Made by a program: the position numbers and the translations under genes
In this document: positions 26,103 to 34,929 of the stretch, in pieces
Numbering within the stretch: position 1 is the stretch's first letter
How the letters are laid out: each line of letters starts with the position of its first letter
From: Actinoallomurus purpureus
GTDB taxonomy: Bacteria; Actinomycetota; Actinomycetes; Streptosporangiales; Streptosporangiaceae
Direction: 5' to 3'
Assembly (NCBI RefSeq): GCF_024055795.1
Contig: NZ_JAMXMY010000015.1
Span: 172,252 to 236,251 of the forward strand
DNA: 64,000 nt
Notes under the pieces: model-generated
Seen by the model: only the letters and a program-made list of their open reading frames with translations
Told to the model about the DNA's origin: nothing
The model's database searches: none

Positions 26103-26672
26103 CGGTGTTTTCAACCCCCACAACTCTGACTTCGCAGCCGCCGCGCCTGACACACAGGCTATTGGCCACGCTGGTCGTCATCAATTCACACACCGAGATT
26201 CGTTCGATTTCAATCTTCTGCGCAATCATCCATCCCGCGACCATGTGAAGCTCATGGCATGCCACTCCCCGGGAAACGACTCTCAGCTCGACCAGGGCAC
26301 GAGAGACCGAGCAGATGGCGTTTCGCCGGAAACACGGAGCGTGGCCCTCTATCGCGCCAATGAGGCCATACCACGCGTCAATGCTCCACAACCTCGCGAC
26401 CGCGCCACTTAGGACGATTTGATGCGACGCGCACTCTAGTCGGCCTTCCGGACCAACGGCCACCATGCAGCAAGGTTGCACGATTTGTAACGGTCGATTC
26501 CTATATTTACCGACCAGATCCCGAACGCCTACAGCCCCCGAAAGAACCGCAAGGGATAATTTCCGGTCAACTGACCAAGTGTTGATCTTGGACATGGAGT
26601 GGGCATTCACAAGAAGGCGATATACCTGGGGCCAGGGAGCGGAGATTATTCAACACATGCCGGGGGACGACA
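26103..26672. promoter_or_regulatory. Divergent regulatory region between asnB and the core polysaccharide operon
   Basis: This 570-bp region is less GC-rich than the genes around it and has no convincing ORF. GGTCA-AC-TGACC (26565-26576) and CCAAG-N7-CTTGG just after it are small palindromes about 90 bp before the sugar transferase start. TATATT occurs at 26502-26507. It should hold promoters for both directions, but no -35/-10 pair with good spacing is evident. Confidence 0.4.
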
Positions 26673-27410
26673 GTGTCCATTTCCACACCGAGCGCGCAGT
26701 CAGGTCAGACCGCGCCAGCAGACGAGAGCATCGACCTCGTCGGGGATGTCGAGACACATCTACGTTTGGCGAAAGAACAGCCCGAGAAACGCCCCCTGAG
26801 TGGGCCGGTAGCACTCCGGCTGAAACATGCCGTCGATCGGGTGATCGCTCTTACCGCGCTGCTCGTCCTCGCTCCTGTGCTGGTGGCCATCGCTGTCGCG
26901 GTGCGATTGAGCGGCCCGGGACCGCTGCTCTTCGTCCACGAGCGCATCGGGATCAATGGCAAGCCGTTCCGGATGTGGAAGTTCCGCTCGATGAGGGTCG
27001 GCGCTGATGATCAGCTTGCGGACCTGTTGCGCACACATGGACGGAACAACGAACCGTTCTTCAAGGTACCCGACGACCCCCGCGTGACCCGGCTCGGCCA
27101 TTGGCTGCGCCGATGGTCCCTCGACGAACTCCCTCAGCTATGGAACGTGGCACTCGGCCAGATGTCCCTGGTCGGACCGCGCCCTCAGGTCCACGCCGAG
27201 GTGGCGCTGTACACCAGCCGAGAGCACGGACGCCTCGCCGTGCGACCGGGTCTCACCGGACTGTGGCAGATCAGCGGCCGCTCGGCCTTGCCGTGGCAGC
27301 ACGCGATTGAGCTGGATCTCCGATACGTAAAGGAATGGTCGCTGAGGCTGGATCTGTGGATCCTCTTCAAGACGCTCGGTGCGGTGGTCAATGGTCACGG
27401 CGCGTTGTGA
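26673..27410 (+). CDS. Undecaprenyl-phosphate sugar-1-phosphate transferase (priming enzyme)
   Basis: This 245-aa enzyme starts repeat-unit synthesis by moving a sugar-1-phosphate to undecaprenyl phosphate. It has one hydrophobic helix (about 56-77), then the family blocks KHAVDRVIAL, PFRMWKFRSMRVGAD, RLGHWLRRWSLDELPQLWNV, GQMSLVGPRPQ and RPGLTGLWQISGRS. It is the short, one-helix type corresponding to the C-terminal catalytic domain of WbaP/WcaJ. The GTG at 26673 follows GGGGGACG. It is the first gene of the core operon and overlaps the next. Confidence 0.93.
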   Translation: MSISTPSAQSGQTAPADESIDLVGDVETHLRLAKEQPEKRPLSGPVALRLKHAVDRVIALTALLVLAPVLVAIAVAVRLSGPGPLLFVHERIGINGKPFRMWKFRSMRVGADDQLADLLRTHGRNNEPFFKVPDDPRVTRLGHWLRRWSLDELPQLWNVALGQMSLVGPRPQVHAEVALYTSREHGRLAVRPGLTGLWQISGRSALPWQHAIELDLRYVKEWSLRLDLWILFKTLGAVVNGHGAL

Positions 27411-28503
27411 GCCGGAAGGCGCAAATGCCGCCGAACTCACGCGCCGGTTCACAGTGATCCATGTCGTCGAATGCTGGGGCGGCGGCGTGAGCAGTGCCGT
27501 GGCCGGCTATATCCGTGCGACACCCATGTTCGAACACTGGCTACTCAGCGCACCGCGTCATGGAGAAGACACCGGCATGGCGGTCGCCGGACAGGTTCAA
27601 GGCTGGCTGCGGCTGCCCGATAGTCACCCGGCACGCATTCGCGCGGTCCATCATGCCTATAACGCGATCCGGCCCGATATCGTACACGCCCATTCCTCAT
27701 ACGCCGGAATCTACGTGCGCGGCTGCCTGTCGATCCCAGCGGATCGTATCGTCTATTCGCCGCACTGCTATGCGTTCGAACGTGTCGATGTGGTTCTGCC
27801 GGTACGGGGAATGTTCCGTATCGCGGAGTCCATCTTGGCGCGGCGAACGGGCGTGGTGGCAGCGGCGAGTCCACGGGAAGCCGCGCTCGCGCGGATGCTG
27901 CACGGACGGCAGCAGGTGGTGTGCGTACCACACGCCGTCCGGGTCCAGCCTGTGATCCCGGCTGCGCGACCATTCGAAAACGAGGTGGTCGCCATTGCCG
28001 TAGGGCGGATCTGCCGGCAAAAAGACCCGGATTTCCTCGCCGAGGCGAGCAGGGAGGCGCGCAGGCACGGCTGGCCGATCCGCTGGGAGTGGATCGGCGA
28101 CGGCGATCCCGCACGCCGCGAGCGGCTCGAGTCGGCCGGCGTGCATGTCGCGGGATGGCTGCCACGGGACGAGGTGTTGCGCAGGCTCGGCCGGGCGCAC
28201 GTCTACGTGCACACGGCGCTCTGGGAGGTCGCGCCGACCATGGCGATGCTGGAGGCGGTCGCTACCGGACTACCCATGATCATGCGGTCACTACCGGATC
28301 TGGCCGTGCTCGGGCTTCCCGGACTCGTCCCCACCCCAAAGGCGCTCGCCTCGGCTGTCCGTCGCATGGCCGATCCCGCGCACCGGGCAGCGCATGCGGA
28401 CCGGTGCCGCATGGCGTTTCACGAGCACACGCCGGAGGCCCAGGCGAAGCGACTGGCCGCGGCCTATCGAGCTCCGGCCCTACCAGTAAAGGAGAGAGTG
28501 TGA
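27391..28503 (+). CDS. Glycosyltransferase family 4
   Basis: This GT-B enzyme of about 370 aa has the N-terminal glycine-rich loop VVECWGGGVSSAVAG, HAHSSYAG in the acceptor domain, and the donor-domain stretch AVGRICRQKDPDFL. The usual EAxxxGxP region reads EAVATGLPMI. Its start overlaps the end of the sugar transferase gene (ATG 27391; GTG 27379 is also possible). It probably adds the second sugar of the repeat unit. Donor and linkage are unknown. Confidence 0.88.
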   Translation: MVTARCEPEGANAAELTRRFTVIHVVECWGGGVSSAVAGYIRATPMFEHWLLSAPRHGEDTGMAVAGQVQGWLRLPDSHPARIRAVHHAYNAIRPDIVHAHSSYAGIYVRGCLSIPADRIVYSPHCYAFERVDVVLPVRGMFRIAESILARRTGVVAAASPREAALARMLHGRQQVVCVPHAVRVQPVIPAARPFENEVVAIAVGRICRQKDPDFLAEASREARRHGWPIRWEWIGDGDPARRERLESAGVHVAGWLPRDEVLRRLGRAHVYVHTALWEVAPTMAMLEAVATGLPMIMRSLPDLAVLGLPGLVPTPKALASAVRRMADPAHRAAHADRCRMAFHEHTPEAQAKRLAAAYRAPALPVKERV

Positions 28504-29630
28504 CCGACCGGATTCGGGTCGCGGTGACGGGAAAGGTGCTGCGCCGCAACGTCGGCGGCAACACGACCTACACAGGAAGTCTCTACCGATGGCTGGGGCG
28601 GCTCGGTGTCGCGCACACGCTCCTCGTGCCACCCGGGGATACGCTCCGCGGACCGGCGCGGCAGCTCTGCTACGCGGCAGCCGAGGGATTGGTCTGGCCG
28701 CATACGGTGGATCATCGGCATGCCGATCTGCTGCATTTCCCCGCGGATACCGGAGCGCTGACCGCAGGCCGGTTGCCGATCGTGGCGACGGTCCACGGGG
28801 TCCCCCAACATATTCCGGGCATCCGGCGCACGCTCTGGGAACGCACCTGGCGGGCACGCGTAGCCCGCCTGGTCCGTGCCGCTGATGCCGTGGTCACCGT
28901 CTCGGCCAACTCGGCGGGCGAGATCGAGCGCGCATTCGGAGTCCCCGAACATCGCCTGCACGTCATCCCGCACGGTGTCGACACCGATCGTTTCCATTCC
29001 GACGGCTCGGCGGACGCCCGGCTCCTCGCGCAGCTGCGCCTACCGGAGCGGTTCGTTCTCTACCTCGGCAACCTCGACCCCCGCAAGAACATCCCAGCCC
29101 TCGTCGACGCGGTCGTCCGGCCGGAGGTCGCCAGGCTCGGGGTCCAGCTGGTCGTCGCCGGCGGTCCCTTTCTCGGGTCGGAGCCGGTCGAGCGGCTGCT
29201 GGCGACCGCGCCGCACGTGCGATACCTGGGTCAGGTCCCACCGGAACTGGTCGCACCTCTGTTCCGCGCCGCTGCCGTCTTCGTACTCCCGTCGAGTCAC
29301 GAGGGGTTCGGGCTGCCCGTCATCGAGGCGATGGCGTGCGGGACACCCGTGATCTGCTCCGACCGTGGCGCCCTGCCGGAAGTCTCCGGTCAGGCGGCCA
29401 TTCTGCTGCGCGACCTCGATTCCGGGTCGATCGCCGCAGCGCTACGAGACGTCCTCACCGATGACGCCCTCGCCACAGAGTTGCGCACTCACGGCCTGGC
29501 CAACGCACAGCGGTTCACCTGGGCCGAATCGGCCCGGCGTCATTTGGAGGTCTTCACGCGCCTGCTGTCGGGAACGGGCCGCCCGAGTCACTCGAACGGC
29601 GAGGGCCCGGCAGCGCTATCGCGTTCGTGA
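28500..29630 (+). CDS. Glycosyltransferase family 4
   Basis: This 376-aa GT-B protein starts with GTG at 28500 overlapping the previous stop by four bases (GTGA), with AAAGGAGA upstream, so the two are translationally coupled. Visible motifs are NVGGNTTYTG near the N-terminus, VIPHGVDTDRF, LYLGNLDPRKN and SSHEGFGLPVIEAMACGTPV with the E(x7)E pattern of retaining family 4 enzymes. It probably adds the next sugar of the repeat unit. Confidence 0.92.
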   Translation: MTDRIRVAVTGKVLRRNVGGNTTYTGSLYRWLGRLGVAHTLLVPPGDTLRGPARQLCYAAAEGLVWPHTVDHRHADLLHFPADTGALTAGRLPIVATVHGVPQHIPGIRRTLWERTWRARVARLVRAADAVVTVSANSAGEIERAFGVPEHRLHVIPHGVDTDRFHSDGSADARLLAQLRLPERFVLYLGNLDPRKNIPALVDAVVRPEVARLGVQLVVAGGPFLGSEPVERLLATAPHVRYLGQVPPELVAPLFRAAAVFVLPSSHEGFGLPVIEAMACGTPVICSDRGALPEVSGQAAILLRDLDSGSIAAALRDVLTDDALATELRTHGLANAQRFTWAESARRHLEVFTRLLSGTGRPSHSNGEGPAALSRS

Positions 29631-29708
29631 GGACGCGGCCCACGAGAACACCGACAACTAGAACGCCGAGAACTTCGCATTTCACGAAGGTCCGACACGG
29701 GGGACTGC

Positions 29709-31154
29709 ATGAGCGTAAGGGAACTGATCACCGCGATCCAGCGGCACCTGGCGCTGCTGGTGAGCGTCATGCTGCTGGTGATCGGCGTCGCGCAGCTGAT
29801 CACGATGCTCCAACCGACCATGTACGAGTCGAAGGCATCGGTCTTCGTCTCGGTGTCGCAGCAGGCACAGAGGCTGGATCAGGTGTATCAAGGGACGCTC
29901 TTCAGCCAGCAGCAGGTCCGGTCGTACGCCGGCCTCGTGACGACGCCGAAGGTCACGATTCCCGTGATCCGTGAGCTGGGGCTGCGCATGCGGCCGGACA
30001 TGCTCGCGAAACGGCTCAAGGTCGACGTACCGGCCGACACCGTGCTGATGAACATCGCCGTACGCGATTCCGATCCAGTGATGGCGGCGCGAATTGTGAA
30101 CAGCGTCACCCACCACCTCATCGCCGCGGTAGCGGAAGTGGAGGCACCGCTGCCGGGGCGTGCACCGACCGTACGGATCCAGGTGGTCAGGCCGGGTTCG
30201 CAGCCGAGCGCGCCGAGTAGCCCGAAGCCGGTGTTGAACACCCTCGTCGGCATCGTGCTCGGTGCCCTCGCCGGCGTGCTGGCGGGGATGCTCAAAGAGG
30301 CCCTGGACACCCGGATCGACGCCACGTCCGACGCGGGCCTGGCGAGTGGTCTGCCCGTACTCGGCGAAATCGTCTACGACCGCGCCGCGCGGAAACGAAC
30401 CCTCGTCCACGACACCGACCCGCTCGGTCTCCGGGCCGAGGGATTCCGCAAGCTCCGAACGAACCTGCGCTTCACCAATGTCGACCGGCCCCCACGGACG
30501 ATCGTCGTGTCCAGTCCGCTCGAAGGCGACGGAAAGTCCAGCGTCGCCCTGAACCTTGCGTTCTCGCTCGCCGAGGACGGTGCCCGCGTCGTCATCGTCG
30601 ATGCCGACCTGCGACGCCCGACCATCGCGAGCTCGCTCGGTCTCGTCGAGGAGATCGGGCTCACGAGCGTGTTGTCCGGTCAGGCCAGCATGGCCGACGT
30701 CATGCAGCGCGCCGAGAGAAGCTGTGCGATCGACGTGCTGGCCAGCGGTCCGGTACCGCCGAACCCGAGCGAGCTGCTGGGAACCCAGAAGATGCAGTTC
30801 CTCCTCGAGGAACTCCAGGCCGACGCGGACTACGTGATCATCGATTCGCCCCCGCTGCTCCCGGTCACGGATGCGGCGGTGATCGCCCCCGGCAGCGACG
30901 GCGTCCTTCTCGTCGTGCGTGCGGGACGGACCAAACGCGATGAGCTGCGCGAGGCCGTCGAGAGCGTGGACGCGGTCAGCGGAGTCACACTGGGAGTGAT
31001 CGTCAACATGGCCACGAAGGGGAAGCGCGACCGTTACCGCTACTACGGCGGCACCGTCGGCTATCGCCGGGACGAGAAAAAGCCGCGCCTCGAGGACGTG
31101 GACCCGATTTCGCCGGCGAACGGTACGGCACCGACCAGGACCCCTGTCGGATGA
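29709..31154 (+). CDS. Wzc-like chain-length determinant and BY-type tyrosine kinase
   Basis: In this 481-aa fusion, an N-terminal Wzz-like domain lies between two membrane helices (about 14-36 and 175-197), followed by a cytoplasmic bacterial tyrosine kinase. The Walker A motif is SPLEGDGKSS (Lys276), Walker A' is VIVDADLRRP and Walker B is VIIDSPPLLPV. The C-terminal tail has a tyrosine cluster (RYRYYGGTVGYRR), the expected autophosphorylation site. It controls polymer length and export with Wzy. Its likely phosphatase is encoded 20 kb away at 50957. Confidence 0.93.
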   Translation: MSVRELITAIQRHLALLVSVMLLVIGVAQLITMLQPTMYESKASVFVSVSQQAQRLDQVYQGTLFSQQQVRSYAGLVTTPKVTIPVIRELGLRMRPDMLAKRLKVDVPADTVLMNIAVRDSDPVMAARIVNSVTHHLIAAVAEVEAPLPGRAPTVRIQVVRPGSQPSAPSSPKPVLNTLVGIVLGALAGVLAGMLKEALDTRIDATSDAGLASGLPVLGEIVYDRAARKRTLVHDTDPLGLRAEGFRKLRTNLRFTNVDRPPRTIVVSSPLEGDGKSSVALNLAFSLAEDGARVVIVDADLRRPTIASSLGLVEEIGLTSVLSGQASMADVMQRAERSCAIDVLASGPVPPNPSELLGTQKMQFLLEELQADADYVIIDSPPLLPVTDAAVIAPGSDGVLLVVRAGRTKRDELREAVESVDAVSGVTLGVIVNMATKGKRDRYRYYGGTVGYRRDEKKPRLEDVDPISPANGTAPTRTPVG

Positions 31155-31313
31155 CTTCGGCCGGCAGACGCGACTTCAGAGTCGGCCGGTATCCGGAGTC
31201 TGCCGATGGAGAAGCGGGGATGTGCGGCCTCAGCCGAATGACGAGGCCGAGGCGGCATCCCGTTCTTGAACGACCCGATGAAACCGCAGTCGCCGATAAG
31301 GCTGGAGACGTCC

Positions 31314-32669
31314 GTGCCAGAACGTGTTCATGCCGCGCTCCACGATCGCCCGACCGGGGCGGGGCGCCGTTCGTCCACGCCGAGTCCGCTCCAGCTGCGC
31401 CAAGGTGCCTGGTGGTTGCATCCAGGCTGGACCGGCATCCTGAGCGTCCTACCCTGTTTGGCCATCGCGGGCCTCATCCCGGCGGACGACTTCCGTCTCT
31501 GGTGGCGCACGCCGAAGTACTTCGGCACGGCCGAGGCACTTCTCACCGCGCTGCTTCTCTGCGCTTTCATCGCCGGCACGCTGGTACCGAACCTCATCAA
31601 ACGCCGTCGACATGATTCCCGAAAGCCGCACGTAATCGTCACGGTCGGTCAACAGAAAGTCCTGCTGTGGGCCGGACGCGTGTTCCTGATACTTTCCTTG
31701 ATCGGGTACGTGACGTGGACCGTGGCCGCCGTATCACGTGGCTACGGAGGACAACAGCTGTACGACGCGCTCGCCCTGCAGCGGGGCGTACTGCTCTCCG
31801 CCAGAGGTGAATACCTCACCACCCTTCCGGGAATCACGACACTCACCCAAGTCGGCCCGCTCGCTCTTATCTGCTTGCTGCTGGATCGCCGGATCAGCGG
31901 CCGACGGCACACGCTCGGACTGGTCGCACTCGCGAGTTTCGGCCTGGCCCGAGGCTTCTTCAATGCCGAGCGTATCGCCCTCATGGAACTGGCCGTCCCC
32001 GTAATCGTGCTCGCCGCGACAGCATTGCCCAAAAGCCGACGGCGGCAGCATTCAATTCTATGGGCGATGCTTCCGCTCCTTGGCCCACTGGTCTTGGCGA
32101 CCGTCTTCGGTGCCCTTGAGTACACCCGCAGCTGGAACGATTTCTACGCACGCCATAGCGACACCGGTTTCATCGGGTTCGTGCTACGGCGACTTGGCGG
32201 ATATTACGCTACCTCCAGCAACAATTCAGCCATAATCCTAGCCCATGATTCAACGAATTCGCCGATGCCTCGCTACACCGGGCAGTTCCTATGGAACTTC
32301 CCAATCGTGCGATCATTCGTTCACATCGACAACAGTGCCACCAACGGAACCGACTACACATCATATCTGTATGTGAGATACGGAAACTTGGAATTCAATA
32401 CTCCCGGGGGACTCCTTCCGGGCATCATCGACTATGGCCTTTTCGGCGCAGTCGCCTGGTGGGGCGCCGTAGGGCTGCTCATCGGAATCTGCTACCACAG
32501 CATGCGTTCCGGAGAACTGCGTGGACTCGTCCTCTACGCTGTCATCTATGTCGGCATCCTCGAAATGGGAATGCTCTTCTATTGGGGACTTGGCCGCGCC
32601 TTTCCTATGATCGTCGGTGGGCTGATTACTTGGATGCTGCTACATCGCGCACGCGCCAGGGAGGACTGA
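31314..32669 (+). CDS. Wzy-like oligosaccharide repeat-unit polymerase
   Basis: About 451 aa with 10 to 12 membrane helices and a large extracytoplasmic loop near residues 270-350 (FVLRRLGGYYATSSNN, GNLEFNTPGGLLPGI). This is the layout of O-antigen and capsule polymerases, which are recognised more by topology and position than by motifs. The gene follows the Wzc-like gene and precedes a flippase, which supports the call. GTG 31314 has CTGGAG six bases before it and is preferred over TTG 31266 and ATG 31278. Confidence 0.82.
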   Translation: MPERVHAALHDRPTGAGRRSSTPSPLQLRQGAWWLHPGWTGILSVLPCLAIAGLIPADDFRLWWRTPKYFGTAEALLTALLLCAFIAGTLVPNLIKRRRHDSRKPHVIVTVGQQKVLLWAGRVFLILSLIGYVTWTVAAVSRGYGGQQLYDALALQRGVLLSARGEYLTTLPGITTLTQVGPLALICLLLDRRISGRRHTLGLVALASFGLARGFFNAERIALMELAVPVIVLAATALPKSRRRQHSILWAMLPLLGPLVLATVFGALEYTRSWNDFYARHSDTGFIGFVLRRLGGYYATSSNNSAIILAHDSTNSPMPRYTGQFLWNFPIVRSFVHIDNSATNGTDYTSYLYVRYGNLEFNTPGGLLPGIIDYGLFGAVAWWGAVGLLIGICYHSMRSGELRGLVLYAVIYVGILEMGMLFYWGLGRAFPMIVGGLITWMLLHRARARED

Positions 32670-32671
32670 TC

Positions 32672-34057
32672 ATGCTCACTCATGCCACCCGCCGCGGCGG
32701 ATGGATCCTCGCCGATCAGATCATATCGAGTGCGACGAATTTTATGTTGATCATCCTGTCGGCACGGCGTATGTCGGCCGCAGCATTCGGCGAATTCGCC
32801 CTGCTATATGGCTATTACGTAGTCTTTCATCAGCTAACCCAGACAACGTTCGCCGAGCCACTAATGGTGCGTTTCCCCCGGGACCCCGACTCCGCGCGCC
32901 GGGCACTGCGCGACAGCTCGGGAGCCGCGGCGGTGTTCGGGCTGATCGGTGCCGTCGCGCTGCTCCCATTGTCCGGCCCGATCCTGGGCGGCATCACCGC
33001 CCCGGTCCTGATCTTGGCGGCTTTGCTCCCGGTGCTCCTCATTCAGAGCACCCTGCGAATGGGCTTCATCGCCGCCGGCCAGCCCCGCAAGGCCATCGTG
33101 AGCGATGCCGCCTGGGGGCTGAGCCAGTGCGTCGCCATGTTCGTCGTGCTGTCGGTGACGACGAAGATGACCTGGGTGTTCCTGGTCTGGGGACTCAGTG
33201 GACTGATCGCCACCGTGATCGCGATCACCCAGGCCCGGGTGCTGCCGCGCGTCGCTTCCGCGTCCGGCTGGCTCCGCGAGTACGGCGATCTCGCACGTCC
33301 GTACCTGGTCGAAGGCGTGGTGCTGACGGTCTGCTCCTACGGGACGCTGATCGTGGTCGGGAGGATCGCGGGGCTGGCAGCCGTCGGCTCACTACGGGCC
33401 GCGGATACGGTCTTCGGCCCGGCCGCCGTGATGATCAACGCCGGCCGAGTGATCGCCATCACCGAACTGTCCCGGCTGCTCGCCGCCCGGCCGGACCGAA
33501 TCGGCCAGGGAACCCTCGTGGTCACGGTGGGACTCGGAACCGTCGGCGCCGCGTCGGGAGTGCTGGCGATGGTGTTGCCGGCGAGCGTCGGCGCGTTGTT
33601 GTTCGGCAGATCATGGCAGCTCATGGCTCCTCTGCTGCCGGCGCAGACGGTCTTTCGCATCGCGCAGGGCGCGGTGCTGGGGCCGGCGGGGGCCCTACGC
33701 GCCCTGCAGGCGATACGCGCGCTCTTCATATTCAGGCTGGCCACGGCGGTCGCCCTGGTCGCCGCGGCCGCCATCGGCGCCGCTTTCGCCGGGGCTCAGG
33801 GCGCCGCGACGGGTCTCGCCGCGACCATGACACTGTCCTGCCTGTACGGGGCCGTGCTGTACGCAAGCCATCGCCCCCGGGCGACCGCCCGACCACTCGG
33901 TCGGCGACAACGGCCGGCAGTGCCCGCCGAGCAGCTCGACACAATCGACGATCAGGGAGTTGACCAGCATCGTGCGCAGGCAAATCGCTCGCCAGACTCT
34001 CAAGTTTTCCCGGAAACTGTTCAGGCGAACGCGCGTTCAGGATCTCACGATCACTAA
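32672..34057 (+). CDS. Wzx-like polysaccharide flippase
   Basis: This 461-aa MOP-superfamily membrane protein has about 12 helices; RRGGWILADQIISSATNFML at the N-terminus is typical. The ATG at 32672 lies two bases after the Wzy stop, with GGGAGGAC upstream. The last 33 codons overlap the FkbM gene in another frame and look unconstrained, so the ancestral stop may have been earlier. A fragment closely matching its middle lies at 10231-10511. Confidence 0.88.
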   Translation: MLTHATRRGGWILADQIISSATNFMLIILSARRMSAAAFGEFALLYGYYVVFHQLTQTTFAEPLMVRFPRDPDSARRALRDSSGAAAVFGLIGAVALLPLSGPILGGITAPVLILAALLPVLLIQSTLRMGFIAAGQPRKAIVSDAAWGLSQCVAMFVVLSVTTKMTWVFLVWGLSGLIATVIAITQARVLPRVASASGWLREYGDLARPYLVEGVVLTVCSYGTLIVVGRIAGLAAVGSLRAADTVFGPAAVMINAGRVIAITELSRLLAARPDRIGQGTLVVTVGLGTVGAASGVLAMVLPASVGALLFGRSWQLMAPLLPAQTVFRIAQGAVLGPAGALRALQAIRALFIFRLATAVALVAAAAIGAAFAGAQGAATGLAATMTLSCLYGAVLYASHRPRATARPLGRRQRPAVPAEQLDTIDDQGVDQHRAQANRSPDSQVFPETVQANARSGSHDH

Positions 34058-34904
34058 ACGCATCCAGAGGATGGTGTACAAATTTGGCTGTTCCGCGAAT
34101 GGTGATGACGTCGCGACGGTATACTGCGGGCTGAGTCTGACCGGCCCGGCACGCGACTTCTCGATCATTCACCAGCTGTTCGCCGGTTATTACGAAGAGG
34201 TCGAGGTCGCCCTTTTCGAGCGTCTGGCGACTCACAGCAATATGATCATCGACATCGGCGCCAACATCGGCCTCTACTCCTGTGTCGGCGCAGCAAATCT
34301 TCCAGAGGGCGGCCATCTGGTCGCGTTCGAACCCGTACCGGAGAACGTCGCCTACCTGCGGGGGAACATCACCCGAAACGGCCTCCTGGAGAAGGTCACC
34401 GTCGAGGCGGCGGCGGTCGGCGACAAGATCGGTTCCGTGACGATCTACCTGGCGAGGGGAATCGGTCATCATTCCATCGGCGCCGATAACGCGCTGGGAT
34501 GGTCCAGTTCGACGTCTGTCCCCGTGGTCTCACTCGATTCGTATCTGGCGGACCATGAAATCGGTCCGCCAGACCTCATCAAGATCGATGCGGAAGGATA
34601 CGACGGGTTCGTCCTTCGCGGCGCCCATAAGACACTGAGCCTCTCCCCTACACTACTTATCGAATACAGCCCGCACGGGCTGGCGAATTGCGGCTTTTCG
34701 CCGCACGAACTCCTCGACGTCATCTTCGCCAATTATCGCCACGTGTTCCTCGTCCATGAGATCAAGATGCGGGCCTGCACGAAGCAGGATGTCCTTCGTC
34801 TCGGCACGAAAGACGGCCTCGGGGCGAATCTTCTGGCGACCAACAACGATGACCATCTGGCGATCGCGAATATGATGCTCGACGCGCACGCGAGTCACGC
34901 TTAG
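33960..34904 (+). CDS. FkbM-family SAM-dependent methyltransferase
   Basis: About 314 aa with the class I SAM-binding motif IIDIGANIGLYS, AFEPVPENVAYLR and PDLIKIDAEGYDGFVLRG, the FkbM pattern. It probably O-methylates a sugar of the repeat unit. It is the last gene of the core operon and overlaps the flippase gene by 98 bp. TTG 33960 lies directly against the GGGAG site; GTG 33972 would have better spacing. Two pieces of a paralogue survive at 10525-10876. Confidence 0.9.
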   Translation: MTSIVRRQIARQTLKFSRKLFRRTRVQDLTITKRIQRMVYKFGCSANGDDVATVYCGLSLTGPARDFSIIHQLFAGYYEEVEVALFERLATHSNMIIDIGANIGLYSCVGAANLPEGGHLVAFEPVPENVAYLRGNITRNGLLEKVTVEAAAVGDKIGSVTIYLARGIGHHSIGADNALGWSSSTSVPVVSLDSYLADHEIGPPDLIKIDAEGYDGFVLRGAHKTLSLSPTLLIEYSPHGLANCGFSPHELLDVIFANYRHVFLVHEIKMRACTKQDVLRLGTKDGLGANLLATNNDDHLAIANMMLDAHASHA

Positions 34905-34929
34905 GGCGGCTCGGACTTCAGCGCCCGTC

